DNA of 13,613 bases from JBFLYC01 sp040756735 (GTDB taxonomy: Bacteria > Bacillota > DSM-16504 > Desulfitibacterales > Desulfitibacteraceae). Every line of letters starts with the position of its first letter. The stretch's first letter is position 1. The position numbers were made by a program, and so were the translations under genes. The notes beneath the pieces are model-generated. The model did no database searches. It was not told the origin of the DNA and saw only the letters and a program-made list of their open reading frames with translations. The stretch lies in assembly GCA_040756735.1 (NCBI GenBank), contig JBFLYC010000050.1:1-13613 (forward strand), in the 5' to 3' direction. This document shows positions 7,080 to 13,534 of the stretch, in pieces.

Positions 7080-7847
7080 CTACTTCTGGCTTCTGTTTTC
7101 TGTTTTCTGGCTTCTACCCCTTAACCTCACCTGCATGGAGAACCTGGGCAGGGCCGTCATGCGGCCCATGCGGCTGGGTTCTTTGATAAGACGGTAGAAC
7201 CACTCCAGGCCGGCTTTCTGGAAAAAGGCCGGGGCTCGTTTGGCCTTGCCTGAGATCACATCAAAGCTGCCCCCTACTCCCATGCAGACAGGAACTCCGA
7301 GTTGGTCCAGGTGCTCTCTAATCCAGAACTCCTGCGCAGGCGCCCCCAGGGCCGCCAGTAAGATATCTGGTTTCTTTTCTGCAATGTCATTAATGAGGGC
7401 TGCCTTTTCTTCATCAGAAAGGTAGCCGTGACTGGTACCTAGAATTTTTAAGCCTGGGTGCTGCTCCTGCAGGTTCCTGGCAGCTGCCTCAGCTATTCCT
7501 GGAGCTGCGCCATACAGGTAAAAGCTCCAGCCCCTTTTGGCTCCCACCTGGGCAAGCCTCAGTGTGAGGTCTATGCCTGTCACCCGCTCGGGAACCGGGG
7601 CGCCAAGGTACCTGGCTGCCCAGACCACACCTGACCCATCTGGGGTTACCAGATGGGCTTGATTAATTATTTCCATGAGCCTGGGGTCGTTCTGGGCCCT
7701 GTGGATAATCTCGGCATTTAGGGTGATGATGTGGTGGGGAGAGCTTTCAGCAATGAATTCTTCCACCTTTTGAACCGCCCCTGCCATGTCTATCCTGTCC
7801 ACAAGGCATCCCAGGATATCTACTTTATCTGCTTTTTCTACTTTCAT
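7080..7847 (-). CDS. tagA: WecG/TagA/CpsF-family glycosyltransferase
   Basis: This encodes 255 residues from ATG 7845-7847, preceded by AGGAG with 7-nt spacing. A TTG further upstream in frame lacks such a site. It is a GT26-family enzyme. Characterised relatives transfer N-acetylmannosamine from UDP-ManNAc to undecaprenyl-diphospho-GlcNAc, the second step in making linkage units of wall teichoic acid and related polymers. Family marks are HIITLNAEII (Thr42, Asn44), VTPDGSGVVW with the presumed catalytic Asp70, GAPAQEFW, and GVGGSFDVISGKAKRAP followed by GLEWFYRL. The basic C-terminal region matches the tail that relatives use to reach the membrane. The gene starts 38 nt after an LCP gene, so the donor glycan and its attaching enzymes seem co-expressed. 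The last 11 residues (RSQKTENRSQK) are encoded by a heptad DNA repeat. The exact sugar is inference. Confidence 0.9.
   Translation of the reverse strand: MKVEKADKVDILGCLVDRIDMAGAVQKVEEFIAESSPHHIITLNAEIIHRAQNDPRLMEIINQAHLVTPDGSGVVWAARYLGAPVPERVTGIDLTLRLAQVGAKRGWSFYLYGAAPGIAEAAARNLQEQHPGLKILGTSHGYLSDEEKAALINDIAEKKPDILLAALGAPAQEFWIREHLDQLGVPVCMGVGGSFDVISGKAKRAPAFFQKAGLEWFYRLIKEPSRMGRMTALPRFSMQVRLRGRSQKTENRSQK
7083..7117 (+). repeat. Heptad repeat array overlapping the 3' end of tagA
   Basis: Five consecutive 7-nt units on the plus strand read CTTCTGG, CTTCTGT, TTTCTGT, TTTCTGG and CTTCTAC. They lie inside the coding region just before the stop codon, and related arrays follow three other genes in the window. 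Confidence 0.75.
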
Positions 7848-7885
7848 TTCGGCACTCCTATGTACTGGCTGCACTGGCTCCAATA

Positions 7886-8827
7886 CTACTGTTTTTCTTC
7901 GACTTTTTCAGCTTGTTGCGGGAAAATTACATCCAGGTTACTGGTAGATGGTATCCAATAACTGACCCCATTTATATATTTCGGTTCGCCGGGGAGCATT
8001 TTGGTGGTCAGTTTGTCACTTTCCAGGTCTTTCATAGCCCTAGCAAGCGCTACCATATCCATGAGGCTGATGTTGGTCTTGATGCTGCGGTAAGCCTCAC
8101 CGACTAATTCAGGTATCTTAAGGATATGCTTTGGCTGGAGGGCATGCTGGATAAATTCGGTGATAAACCTCTGCTGACGCTCAATCCTGCCTATATCGGC
8201 CCTAACTTCCTCACGAAAACGGACATACTGCAGGGCTTTGTCCCCGTTAAGCTTCTGCACTCCAGGATAAAGGTCTATGTTTTCATCCGGGTAATACATT
8301 CTCATTTCCACATTGTATTCCAGGCCGCCCAGGATATTGACCACCTCTTTGAAGCCATTGAAGTTCAGCTGGACGTATTTGTCCACCTCTGTGTTTAAGA
8401 GGCTGCTTACCGACTGCATGAGGAGTTTCGCTCCGCCATAGGCCTGGGCATGATTCATTTTATCCATACCTCTGCCTGGAATATTCACATAGGTGTCTCT
8501 GGGAATGGACAAGAGATTGACTTCATTTTTAGTAGTATTGACAATTGCCAGAATTATAGTATCAGCCCGGCTGGGTTCTCCTACCCTCTCATCTATACCT
8601 ATTACAAGGATCCTTTCGATGTTGTCTTCTTTGCCCGGCAGCAGGGAAAATCCTTTCTTGTTTGCCGTTTGGTTCCCGTCATCCCCATGGGCTGCTCCTG
8701 CCCCAAACCAGTGGGCGGCAAATAGATAGCCGGAAAAAGAACTCACAAATACAAGGAACACCAGCACTGCAGCTACGAAGAGTTTTTGGCTGGTGCGGGA
8801 AATTTGATTGTCAGGCTCATAGGACAT
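7886..8827 (-). CDS. LytR-CpsA-Psr (LCP) family glycopolymer transferase (downstream copy)
   Basis: This encodes 313 residues from ATG 8825-8827, preceded by GGAGG with 7-nt spacing; another ATG two codons upstream sits too close to that site. A short cytoplasmic tail is followed by one membrane segment (about 16-38), then an extracellular LCP domain from about residue 70. Conserved features include ERILVIGIDE with Asp79, Arg87 and Asp89; SIPRDT with Arg110 and Asp111; the AYGG motif; YPDENIDLYPGVQ; YVRFR with Arg203 and Arg205; and DIGRIERQQRF. These residues bind the pyrophosphate and magnesium of the lipid-linked substrate. Known LCP enzymes move teichoic acid, capsule or other polymers from undecaprenyl pyrophosphate onto peptidoglycan. 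It lies between another LCP gene and tagA on the same strand. Which polymer it handles cannot be read from sequence. Confidence 0.92.
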   Translation of the reverse strand: MSYEPDNQISRTSQKLFVAAVLVFLVFVSSFSGYLFAAHWFGAGAAHGDDGNQTANKKGFSLLPGKEDNIERILVIGIDERVGEPSRADTIILAIVNTTKNEVNLLSIPRDTYVNIPGRGMDKMNHAQAYGGAKLLMQSVSSLLNTEVDKYVQLNFNGFKEVVNILGGLEYNVEMRMYYPDENIDLYPGVQKLNGDKALQYVRFREEVRADIGRIERQQRFITEFIQHALQPKHILKIPELVGEAYRSIKTNISLMDMVALARAMKDLESDKLTTKMLPGEPKYINGVSYWIPSTSNLDVIFPQQAEKVEEKQ

Positions 8828-8889
8828 GGTCATTCCTCCACCTAAAATGCAGAATGATGAAAATGGAAAACAGAATATAGGAGACACTG

Positions 8890-8903
8890 ACTTCTGACTT
8901 CTA
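8890..8903 (+). repeat. Two heptad units after the upstream LCP gene
   Basis: ACTTCTG and ACTTCTA lie 5 nt beyond the stop codon of the upstream LCP gene. They belong to the same degenerate NTTCTGN family as the longer arrays. AGAATG/CAGAATA fragments nearby (8856-8879) look like copies in the other orientation. Confidence 0.5.
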
Positions 8904-8907
8904 ATGA

Positions 8908-9750
8908 TTACTTAAAAAACTCCGCCATTTCTTGCAGCTGTTTTTCGTCGTGCAAATAATACCAGATGCCGTCTATCCTCTTGTTGGTTCCCGGCAGCAC
9001 TGCAGAAACAATTGGTTTTTTCCTGGCCTGGTTTGCCTCGGAAGCAAGCTTCATCATTTCTTTTACGGAAAAGTCATGCTCCACATACTCCGACATTGTC
9101 TGGATGATCTGGGGCAGCTTAACAATATTTTGCACTTTAAAAAGTTTGTCTGCCAGCAGGGTTACGATTTCCTGCTGTCTTTTGGCCCTGCCAATGTCCC
9201 CTTCTGAAGTGCCGCGGAAGCGAGAATAAGCAAGGGCTTTCTCTCCGTCTAAGGTTTGCAAACCAGGATAGAGGTCAATGTTTTCATCCGGGACGTCCAT
9301 GCGCACGGGCACATCCACCTCAACTCCTCCCACCAGGTCTATCAGCTTTACAAAGGCATCAAAATTCAAGACCACATGGTGATCTATCTCAATGCCTCCC
9401 AGGAAATCCTCAATGGTCTTGCGGGCCAGCTCAGCCCCGCCATAGGCATAAGCTGCATTAACCTTGTCATAGCCGCCTTTAATCTTCACCCTGGTATCCC
9501 TGGGTATGGAAAGCAGGAATATTTCTTCCCTGTCTGGGCGGATACTCAGGAGCATGATGGAATCTGTCCTGCCCCTGGTTCCTGTTCTGGCATCTAAACC
9601 CAGAATAAGAATATTCATGGGGTCTATCTCTACCTGTTCTTCTCCTATATCCTGGGGCTCTCCTGGCTCGCCCCTTTTTGTGCTGCTGTACCAGTAAAAT
9701 AGGATACCTGCAATTACGAGGATGATTACTAAAAACTTGAGCTTTCGCAC
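8908..9750 (-). CDS. LytR-CpsA-Psr (LCP) family glycopolymer transferase (upstream copy)
   Basis: This encodes 280 residues beginning at GTG 9748-9750 behind a perfect AGGAGG with 7-nt spacing. There is one membrane segment at about 5-21 and then an LCP domain from about residue 45. It holds NILILGLD with Asp53, RGRTDS with Arg61 and Asp63, SIPRDT with Arg84 and Asp85, AYAYGG, VPDENIDLYPGLQ, YSRFR with Arg177 and Arg179, and GDIGRAKRQQ. All of the residues usually needed for binding and transfer appear present. It shares many phrases with the next LCP gene, 80 nt downstream, and the pair looks like an old tandem duplication. Duplicate LCP enzymes are common in Firmicutes and often overlap in function. 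Expression probably begins at the extended -10 promoter at 9878-9886. Confidence 0.92.
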   Translation of the reverse strand: MRKLKFLVIILVIAGILFYWYSSTKRGEPGEPQDIGEEQVEIDPMNILILGLDARTGTRGRTDSIMLLSIRPDREEIFLLSIPRDTRVKIKGGYDKVNAAYAYGGAELARKTIEDFLGGIEIDHHVVLNFDAFVKLIDLVGGVEVDVPVRMDVPDENIDLYPGLQTLDGEKALAYSRFRGTSEGDIGRAKRQQEIVTLLADKLFKVQNIVKLPQIIQTMSEYVEHDFSVKEMMKLASEANQARKKPIVSAVLPGTNKRIDGIWYYLHDEKQLQEMAEFFK

Positions 9751-9770
9751 GGTAATACCTCCTGGTTAAT

Positions 9771-9800
9771 TTACTTCCAATCAAAAAGCCAAAAAGGCAC
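9771..9800 (-). CDS. Possible 9-residue leader peptide before the LCP operon
   Basis: A GTG at 9798-9800 lies 7 nt after a perfect AGGAGG (9808-9813) and opens a frame MPFWLFDWK that ends at TAA 9771-9773. The arrangement copies the ribosome binding site and GTG start of the LCP gene 50 nt downstream. A TTG two bases earlier in another frame could use the same site and would run into the LCP gene out of frame. The peptide may be a regulatory leader or just a relic of a duplicated start region. Only the strong ribosome binding site supports translation. Confidence 0.25.
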   Translation of the reverse strand: MPFWLFDWK

Positions 9801-9877
9801 AAAAGTACCTCCTATATTATTATTATTATAGTTATAGACTATAGACGGGAAACTTGCCTGAAAAGTTCCTTGAGAGT

Positions 9878-9886
9878 ATTATAACA
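9878..9886 (-). promoter_or_regulatory. Extended -10 promoter of the LCP-LCP-tagA operon
   Basis: The minus strand reads TGTTATAAT, a perfect TGnTATAAT extended -10. No strong -35 is seen, as is usual when an extended -10 is present. It leaves about 120 nt before the LCP start, including a (TAT)n-like AT-rich stretch near 9813-9835 and the possible leader peptide. Confidence 0.5.
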
Positions 9887-9945
9887 TACGGGAGGACTGG
9901 CGTGAAAGTACAAGAGCAATTGCAATTTATTTGCTTTCACTTGGT

Positions 9946-9973
9946 GAATTCTGACTGCTGAATCCTGTTTTCT
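9946..9973 (+). repeat. Heptad repeat array after the stalk-domain gene
   Basis: Four 7-nt units read GAATTCT, GACTGCT, GAATCCT and GTTTTCT, ending 4 nt before the stop codon on the gene's downstream side. They are more degenerate than the arrays at tagA and mbl. Confidence 0.6.
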
Positions 9974-9977
9974 GTCT

Positions 9978-10625
9978 TTACGGCAGTATTGTCACAGTCT
10001 GGGTTTTTGCATCCCAGTCTACCCTGGCCCCTAGGTGTTCGCTGACCACGCGCACCGGCACAAAGGTCCTGCCCCCTACCAGCTGGGCAGCCACTTCTAT
10101 TGTTTCCTGCTTGCCGTTTACCTTGATGGTATTGGAGCCAATGGGTATTTCCAGGCTTTTCTCTCCTAATATATAGGATACGGTCCTGGTAGCGGGATCC
10201 CAGCCAACTTTGGCTCCCAGCCCCTCGCCAATAAACCTGAAAGGCACCATGGTCCTGCCGCTCACCATAAAGGGCGCTGCTTCTAAGGTTATCAACTGCT
10301 CTCCTATATAAGCATTCTTTTTATTCACCGTCAGCTTCAATGCCGGATTAATAGCTTTTTTGATCTCCACAACCCTTGCCTCCAGGTCTTTTATCCTCAC
10401 AGACATGGAGTGGACTTTTACCTCTATGGGAGAATATTTTTCGTGAAGGTACTTGTCAGCATAAGACCTGGTTACCAGCGGATCCTCCTTTGATCCGGGC
10501 TGGGGATGAGAGGAACCTGCAGCTTGTCCCATATAAGTGCCGGCCAGCAGGGCAGACAGTATTAAAATGAGGGCAACTTTTTTGTCCAGCAAACTAATCA
10601 CGCTCCACAAAACTCTATTCGACAA
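9978..10625 (-). CDS. Exported protein with copper-amine-oxidase N-terminal (stalk-type) domain
   Basis: This encodes 215 residues if translation begins at TTG 10623-10625, which lies 12 nt after GGAGGG. A TTG 33 nt further in, with GGAG about 10 nt upstream, is an alternative and would still leave a full signal segment. Residues 14-37 form a hydrophobic export or anchor segment. Residues about 60-95 look like a short coiled coil. Residues 97-213 hold the domain, made of two similar halves: each has a GGRT/SGRT-(M/F)VP-(F/V)R motif, then LGA-V-WD and a TVS or TVT strand. In Clostridia this domain is a widespread extracellular module, usually without any copper or amine oxidase chemistry. Its role is probably structural or wall-associated. 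It precedes the LCP operon but is separated from it by 227 nt and a promoter. Confidence 0.85.
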   Translation of the reverse strand: MSNRVLWSVISLLDKKVALILILSALLAGTYMGQAAGSSHPQPGSKEDPLVTRSYADKYLHEKYSPIEVKVHSMSVRIKDLEARVVEIKKAINPALKLTVNKKNAYIGEQLITLEAAPFMVSGRTMVPFRFIGEGLGAKVGWDPATRTVSYILGEKSLEIPIGSNTIKVNGKQETIEVAAQLVGGRTFVPVRVVSEHLGARVDWDAKTQTVTILP

Positions 10626-10971
10626 GAAGCTGCAATTCCCTCCATTTTTTATTACGATGTGGCGCGGTATTTTTTGATGGTAAAATCCTAGACAAACTTG
10701 TAATCTATATCTTTTTTTTATAAAAAGTATTTATTTTCACAAACTATCGTGCTATAATAAAGTCGAAACAGGGAAAGCAGATAATATTGCAGACTTTTGG
10801 GCAAAAAGGCAAGATAATTTTTTATTAATCAATTTTGTACTTCATTTCACATATACATACTTCAGGGTGATTTGGCAAAAGATAATTATAAAGCAATTAT
10901 TTGAAAAATTTAAGGTTTCAAATATTAATAATATTCTATTAGACTTTTCAGTATGAAAGGACGGTGCAAAA
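10626..10971. other. Divergent intergenic region with the leader of the 56-residue gene
   Basis: The stalk-domain gene leaves to the left and the small plus-strand gene to the right. The plus strand carries an extended -10 at 10750-10758 and then a leader of about 205 nt. That leader contains a 9-bp hairpin (arms 10898-10906 and 10916-10924, TATTTGAAA/TTTCAAATA) overlapping a weaker alternative stem (10882-10887 with 10895-10900). I recognise no riboswitch consensus. The minus-strand promoter for the stalk gene was not identified with confidence. Confidence 0.45.
10750..10758 (+). promoter_or_regulatory. Extended -10 promoter of the 56-residue gene
   Basis: TGCTATAAT is a perfect TGnTATAAT element on the plus strand. 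Upstream sequence is AT-rich (TTTATTTTCAC), with no clear -35. It has the same form as the promoter at 9878-9886. Confidence 0.5.
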
Positions 10972-11142
10972 ATGAACAGGAGACTAAGTTATCTTCAATA
11001 CCAGAGGAATGCTCTGCTAAGCGATTACAAAAGCGCCAAGGAAAATGACAAGGTTAAAATCCTGGTCAAGATCATGGACCTGGAAGAAGAAATCAGGCAC
11101 TCTGATGACGATTATTCCGCACTTAAAAGACAAGCCCTTTAA
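10972..11142 (+). CDS. Small basic/acidic helical protein, 56 residues, unknown function
   Basis: The ATG at 10972 follows AAGGACGGTG with suitable spacing and opens 56 codons to a TAA. The protein starts MNRRLSYLQYQRNALLSDYK and ends in ALKRQAL. It is strongly charged, contains KENDKVKILVKIMDLEEEIR, and is predicted to be almost wholly alpha-helical, possibly a short helical hairpin or coiled coil. There is no Cys, membrane segment or signal peptide. It is the only intact gene in the window oriented left to right. It has an extended -10 promoter about 215 nt upstream and a perfect terminator 8 nt after the stop, so it is a self-contained transcription unit. I do not recognise a family. The complete unit with promoter, ribosome binding site and terminator supports it being real. 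Confidence 0.75.
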   Translation: MNRRLSYLQYQRNALLSDYKSAKENDKVKILVKIMDLEEEIRHSDDDYSALKRQAL

Positions 11143-11150
11143 TTCTTTTT

Positions 11151-11190
11151 AAAACCCAGTTTTCGCAAGTGAAAACTGGGTTTTTTATTT
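11151..11190 (+). terminator. Strong rho-independent terminator between convergent genes
   Basis: A perfect 14-bp stem (AAAACCCAGTTTTC at 11151-11164 with its complement at 11171-11184) and a 6-nt loop are followed by TTTATTTTT. It sits 8 nt after the small gene's stop codon. The convergent LCP-like gene ends just to the right and may also use it, although its T-tract in that direction is only the stem's own. Confidence 0.88.
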
Positions 11191-11191
11191 T

Positions 11192-11965
11192 TCATTCATT
11201 GGTAGTGTCTTTTGTGGTGCGGTAGATGATATCTTTAAGCAAAGCTTCGGATGGGTCCTCCAAAATGATTTTTGTAATGTTGCCCATATCAACATCCCTG
11301 GCTATCCTAAAATGCAGATAGAGATTTTCTGCAGTAAGGGGAAAATCTGTCTGGATGTGGCGGGCTGACCTGATTATCAAGGTTGGCAGATGGTAAAAAT
11401 AAGTTTTGGGCCGGGTAAACTGCCGCATCAGCTGTTCAAATATTTTTTGGTCTTTGCTGCCGGCAGGTATTTCAAAAAGGTCCGGCAGGCTTATCCTTTC
11501 TCCATCCACTATGATGGGATCCAGCATCTTTTCTGCTTCTTTTAGAATGGCTTTATCCATGTGTACATAATAAGCTATCTTGACTCCAAGGAGGTTGCCC
11601 AGGGCTTCTTTCAGCTGCCCTGGAGTATAGCTGCTATAAAATTCGCGCAGGGTAAGATCTTTTTTCTTATGCTTTAATGCAAGGTCATCTTGAAAAAATA
11701 TTCCTGCGGACTTGAAGCCGTTCTTCTTGTTTTTGTAATCAATGGTGTACACTGAAGTCATTAAAAGTCTTTCACCATCAGCCCCGATAAAAAGAATGTT
11801 TAAATTATCCGTTTTGCTGTTCCTGTTTGCATTTGCGGGGGTTTTTTGCTGGACTTGAATGAGATCTGCAGCCCATGCGTGGCAGTGATGCAGTATGACA
11901 GGCGCTAAGAGGAAAAGTGCCAGGAGTGCAGTGGCAATGGCAGCATTGCGTACAAAGAATCTCAT
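11192..11965 (-). CDS. Secreted, degenerate LCP-like protein lacking the catalytic arginines
   Basis: This encodes 257 residues from ATG 11963-11965, with GGGAG 10 nt upstream. A signal peptide or anchor spans about 5-33 (ATALLALFLLAPVILHH, possible cleavage after AWA). The mature part opens with NLNILFIGADGERLLMTSVY, which lines up with NILILGLDAR...TDSIMLLS of the LCP proteins, and continues with a similar order of strands and helices: FKSAGIFFQDD where LCP has LLSIPRDT, then QLKEALGNLLGVKIAYYVHMD where LCP has the helix and DHHVVLNFD. The Arg/Asp pairs that bind pyrophosphate are missing, as are the RFR and GDIGR-RQQ motifs. It is therefore probably an LCP-fold protein without transferase activity, perhaps a binding or accessory protein. 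The relationship is my reading of pattern and context, and is uncertain. Confidence 0.65.
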   Translation of the reverse strand: MRFFVRNAAIATALLALFLLAPVILHHCHAWAADLIQVQQKTPANANRNSKTDNLNILFIGADGERLLMTSVYTIDYKNKKNGFKSAGIFFQDDLALKHKKKDLTLREFYSSYTPGQLKEALGNLLGVKIAYYVHMDKAILKEAEKMLDPIIVDGERISLPDLFEIPAGSKDQKIFEQLMRQFTRPKTYFYHLPTLIIRSARHIQTDFPLTAENLYLHFRIARDVDMGNITKIILEDPSEALLKDIIYRTTKDTTNE

Positions 11966-12071
11966 AAAAAAAGTTCTCCCATCTATTTTTCGTTCTTTTA
12001 ATAGTATGGAAGAACAAGATATTATTTAGTTTTGAAATTTAAACCAAAACATTTAAATATTCACTAGTTAT

Positions 12072-12127
12072 TATTCTGAATTCTATTTTCTGAATTCTGT
12101 TTTCTGAATTTTGTTTTCTGAATTCTA
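12072..12127 (+). repeat. Four 14-nt tandem repeats after mbl
   Basis: Four consecutive units in perfect register read TATTCTGAATTCTA, TTTTCTGAATTCTG, TTTTCTGAATTTTG and TTTTCTGAATTCTA. Each unit is two heptads of the NTTCTGN type. The array ends 7 nt from the mbl stop codon, on its downstream side. Confidence 0.85.
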
Positions 12128-12134
12128 ATATTTA

Positions 12135-13163
12135 TTAAACAAGTCTCCTGGAAACCATCCCTGTATCTTTAAGAACATCAAGCATTTGTAAGGCTTTGCC
12201 AGTACCCAGGGCCACGCAGGATACAGGGTCATCTGCCAGGTGTATGGGCAGACCGGTTTCTTCAACCAGCAGTTCATCCAGGCCGTGCAGCATGGAGCCT
12301 CCACCTGTGAGAACCACACCTTTGTTGATGATATCTGAAGCCAACTCGGGGGGTGTTTTTTCGAGAACTTCTTTTACTCCGGCTACAATGGCTTCTAAGG
12401 GCTCCTGAATAGCGGTGTAGACCTGCAATCCGGAAATATGTATTGTCTTTGGAAGCCCGGTAACCAGGTCTCGGCCTTTAATGTCCATGATGGCTTCTGC
12501 CCTGAGACTCTTTGGATTGGCAGTTCCTACATTTACTTTAAGTTCTTCGGCGCTTCTTTCACCAATCATCAGATTAAACTCACGGCGAATGTAGCGAACA
12601 ATTGCCTCGTCAAACTTGTCCCCGCCAACGCGAAGGGACTTGGCGCATACTATGCCTCCCAGGGATAAAACCGCCACATCTGTTGTACCGCCTCCGATGT
12701 CCACAACCATTGTTCCATTGGCCTCAGAGATTATGAGTCCTGCGCCCAAAGCTGCGGCCATGGGTTCCTCAATTAAATAGGCCTGCCTTGCCCCTGCCTG
12801 CATGGCAGCTTCTCGCACCGCACGCTCTTCTACCCCTGTAATACCTGAGGGGATGCACACCATGACCCTTGGTTTAAAAAAGAGTCGCCTGCCGCAAGCT
12901 TTTTCAATAAAGTACCGAAGCATTCTTTCAGTGGATTCATAATCTGCGATGACACCTTCTCTAAGGGGTCTCACTGCCACAATATTCCCGGGGGTCCTTC
13001 CCAGCATTCGCCTTGCTGCCTCACCCACAGCAAAGATTTGCCCCGTTTTCTTGTCAATAGCCACCACGGAAGGCTCATTTAATACTATCCCCTTGCCCTT
13101 AACATACACTAAAACAGTGGCAGTGCCTAAATCAATACCAATATCCGTACCCCAGCCAAACAT
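12135..13163 (-). CDS. mbl: MreB/Mbl-family actin-like cell-shape protein
   Basis: This encodes 342 residues from ATG 13161-13163, behind AAGGGAG with suitable spacing, the normal family length. The bacterial actin nucleotide-binding motifs are in order: phosphate 1 DIGIDLGTATVLVYVKGKG (about 7-25), GRTPGNIVAVRPLREGVIAD, the glutamate-rich IEEPMAAALGAG, phosphate 2 VVDIGGGTTDVAVLSLGG (about 153), IGERSAEELK, and the adenosine motif VVLTGGGSMLHGL near 290. It polymerises into membrane-bound filaments that guide the peptidoglycan elongation machinery. I prefer Mbl to MreB because it follows spoIIID, as in Bacillus subtilis, and because the first motif reads like Mbl (GTA-VL). In B. subtilis Mbl is linked with LCP proteins and teichoic acid synthesis, which fits the downstream genes. 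The gap to spoIIID is 113 nt. Confidence 0.93.
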   Translation of the reverse strand: MFGWGTDIGIDLGTATVLVYVKGKGIVLNEPSVVAIDKKTGQIFAVGEAARRMLGRTPGNIVAVRPLREGVIADYESTERMLRYFIEKACGRRLFFKPRVMVCIPSGITGVEERAVREAAMQAGARQAYLIEEPMAAALGAGLIISEANGTMVVDIGGGTTDVAVLSLGGIVCAKSLRVGGDKFDEAIVRYIRREFNLMIGERSAEELKVNVGTANPKSLRAEAIMDIKGRDLVTGLPKTIHISGLQVYTAIQEPLEAIVAGVKEVLEKTPPELASDIINKGVVLTGGGSMLHGLDELLVEETGLPIHLADDPVSCVALGTGKALQMLDVLKDTGMVSRRLV

Positions 13164-13276
13164 ACTGATCTCCCTTCTGCAAATTGTAAGACTTGTCCCA
13201 GTAAAGAATATGTAAATATTTTATTAATAAAACCACAATTCTCCAAAAAAAAATAAAATCCTTTAAAAAAATACAA

Positions 13277-13534
13277 TTAAGAAGCATTCTTCACCCTATA
13301 TTTTTTACGGGTAGCTTCTCCTCCCCTAATGTGTCTTTCTGCCTTGTTATTTTCCAATACTGTTCTAACCTGAGAAGCCATTTCCTCACTAATTCTTGGA
13401 AGTCTCTCTGTAACATCCTTATGAACCGTGGATTTGCTGACGCCAAATACAGCAGCTGCTTTGCGGACAGTTGCGCCCTCCTCAATAATATAAGTAGTAA
13501 TATCTAAAACCCGCTGACGAATGTAATCTTGCAT
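13277..13534 (-). CDS. spoIIID: Sporulation transcription regulator SpoIIID
   Basis: This encodes 85 residues from ATG 13532-13534, behind AGAGGGGG. The sequence follows the known family closely: MQDYIRQRVLDITTYIIEEG, then a helix-turn-helix at about 22-43 (TVRKAAAVFGVSKSTVHKDV), then TERLPRISEEMA and a basic C-terminal tail with RHIRGGEATRKKY. SpoIIID works in the mother cell during sporulation, after the sigma-E stage, activating or repressing genes and helping the switch to sigma-K. The protein is slightly shorter than the 93-residue B. subtilis form, the difference being at the extreme C-terminus. Its presence strongly implies an endospore-forming organism. The mbl gene follows in the same direction. 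No convincing sigma-E promoter was found in the 79 nt available upstream. Confidence 0.96.
   Translation of the reverse strand: MQDYIRQRVLDITTYIIEEGATVRKAAAVFGVSKSTVHKDVTERLPRISEEMASQVRTVLENNKAERHIRGGEATRKKYRVKNAS

Noticed and set aside
9479..9802. 107-codon minus-strand frame starting at TTG behind the first AGGAGG and overlapping the LCP gene
   Set aside because: The translated sequence is rich in Arg, Gln and His without any domain, and the overlap is simply the LCP gene read out of frame.
9813..9840. TAT/ATA-rich short repeat as a CRISPR-like or phase-variable tract
   Set aside because: Only an imperfect trinucleotide run of about 16 bases with no spacers; it is ordinary AT-rich leader sequence.
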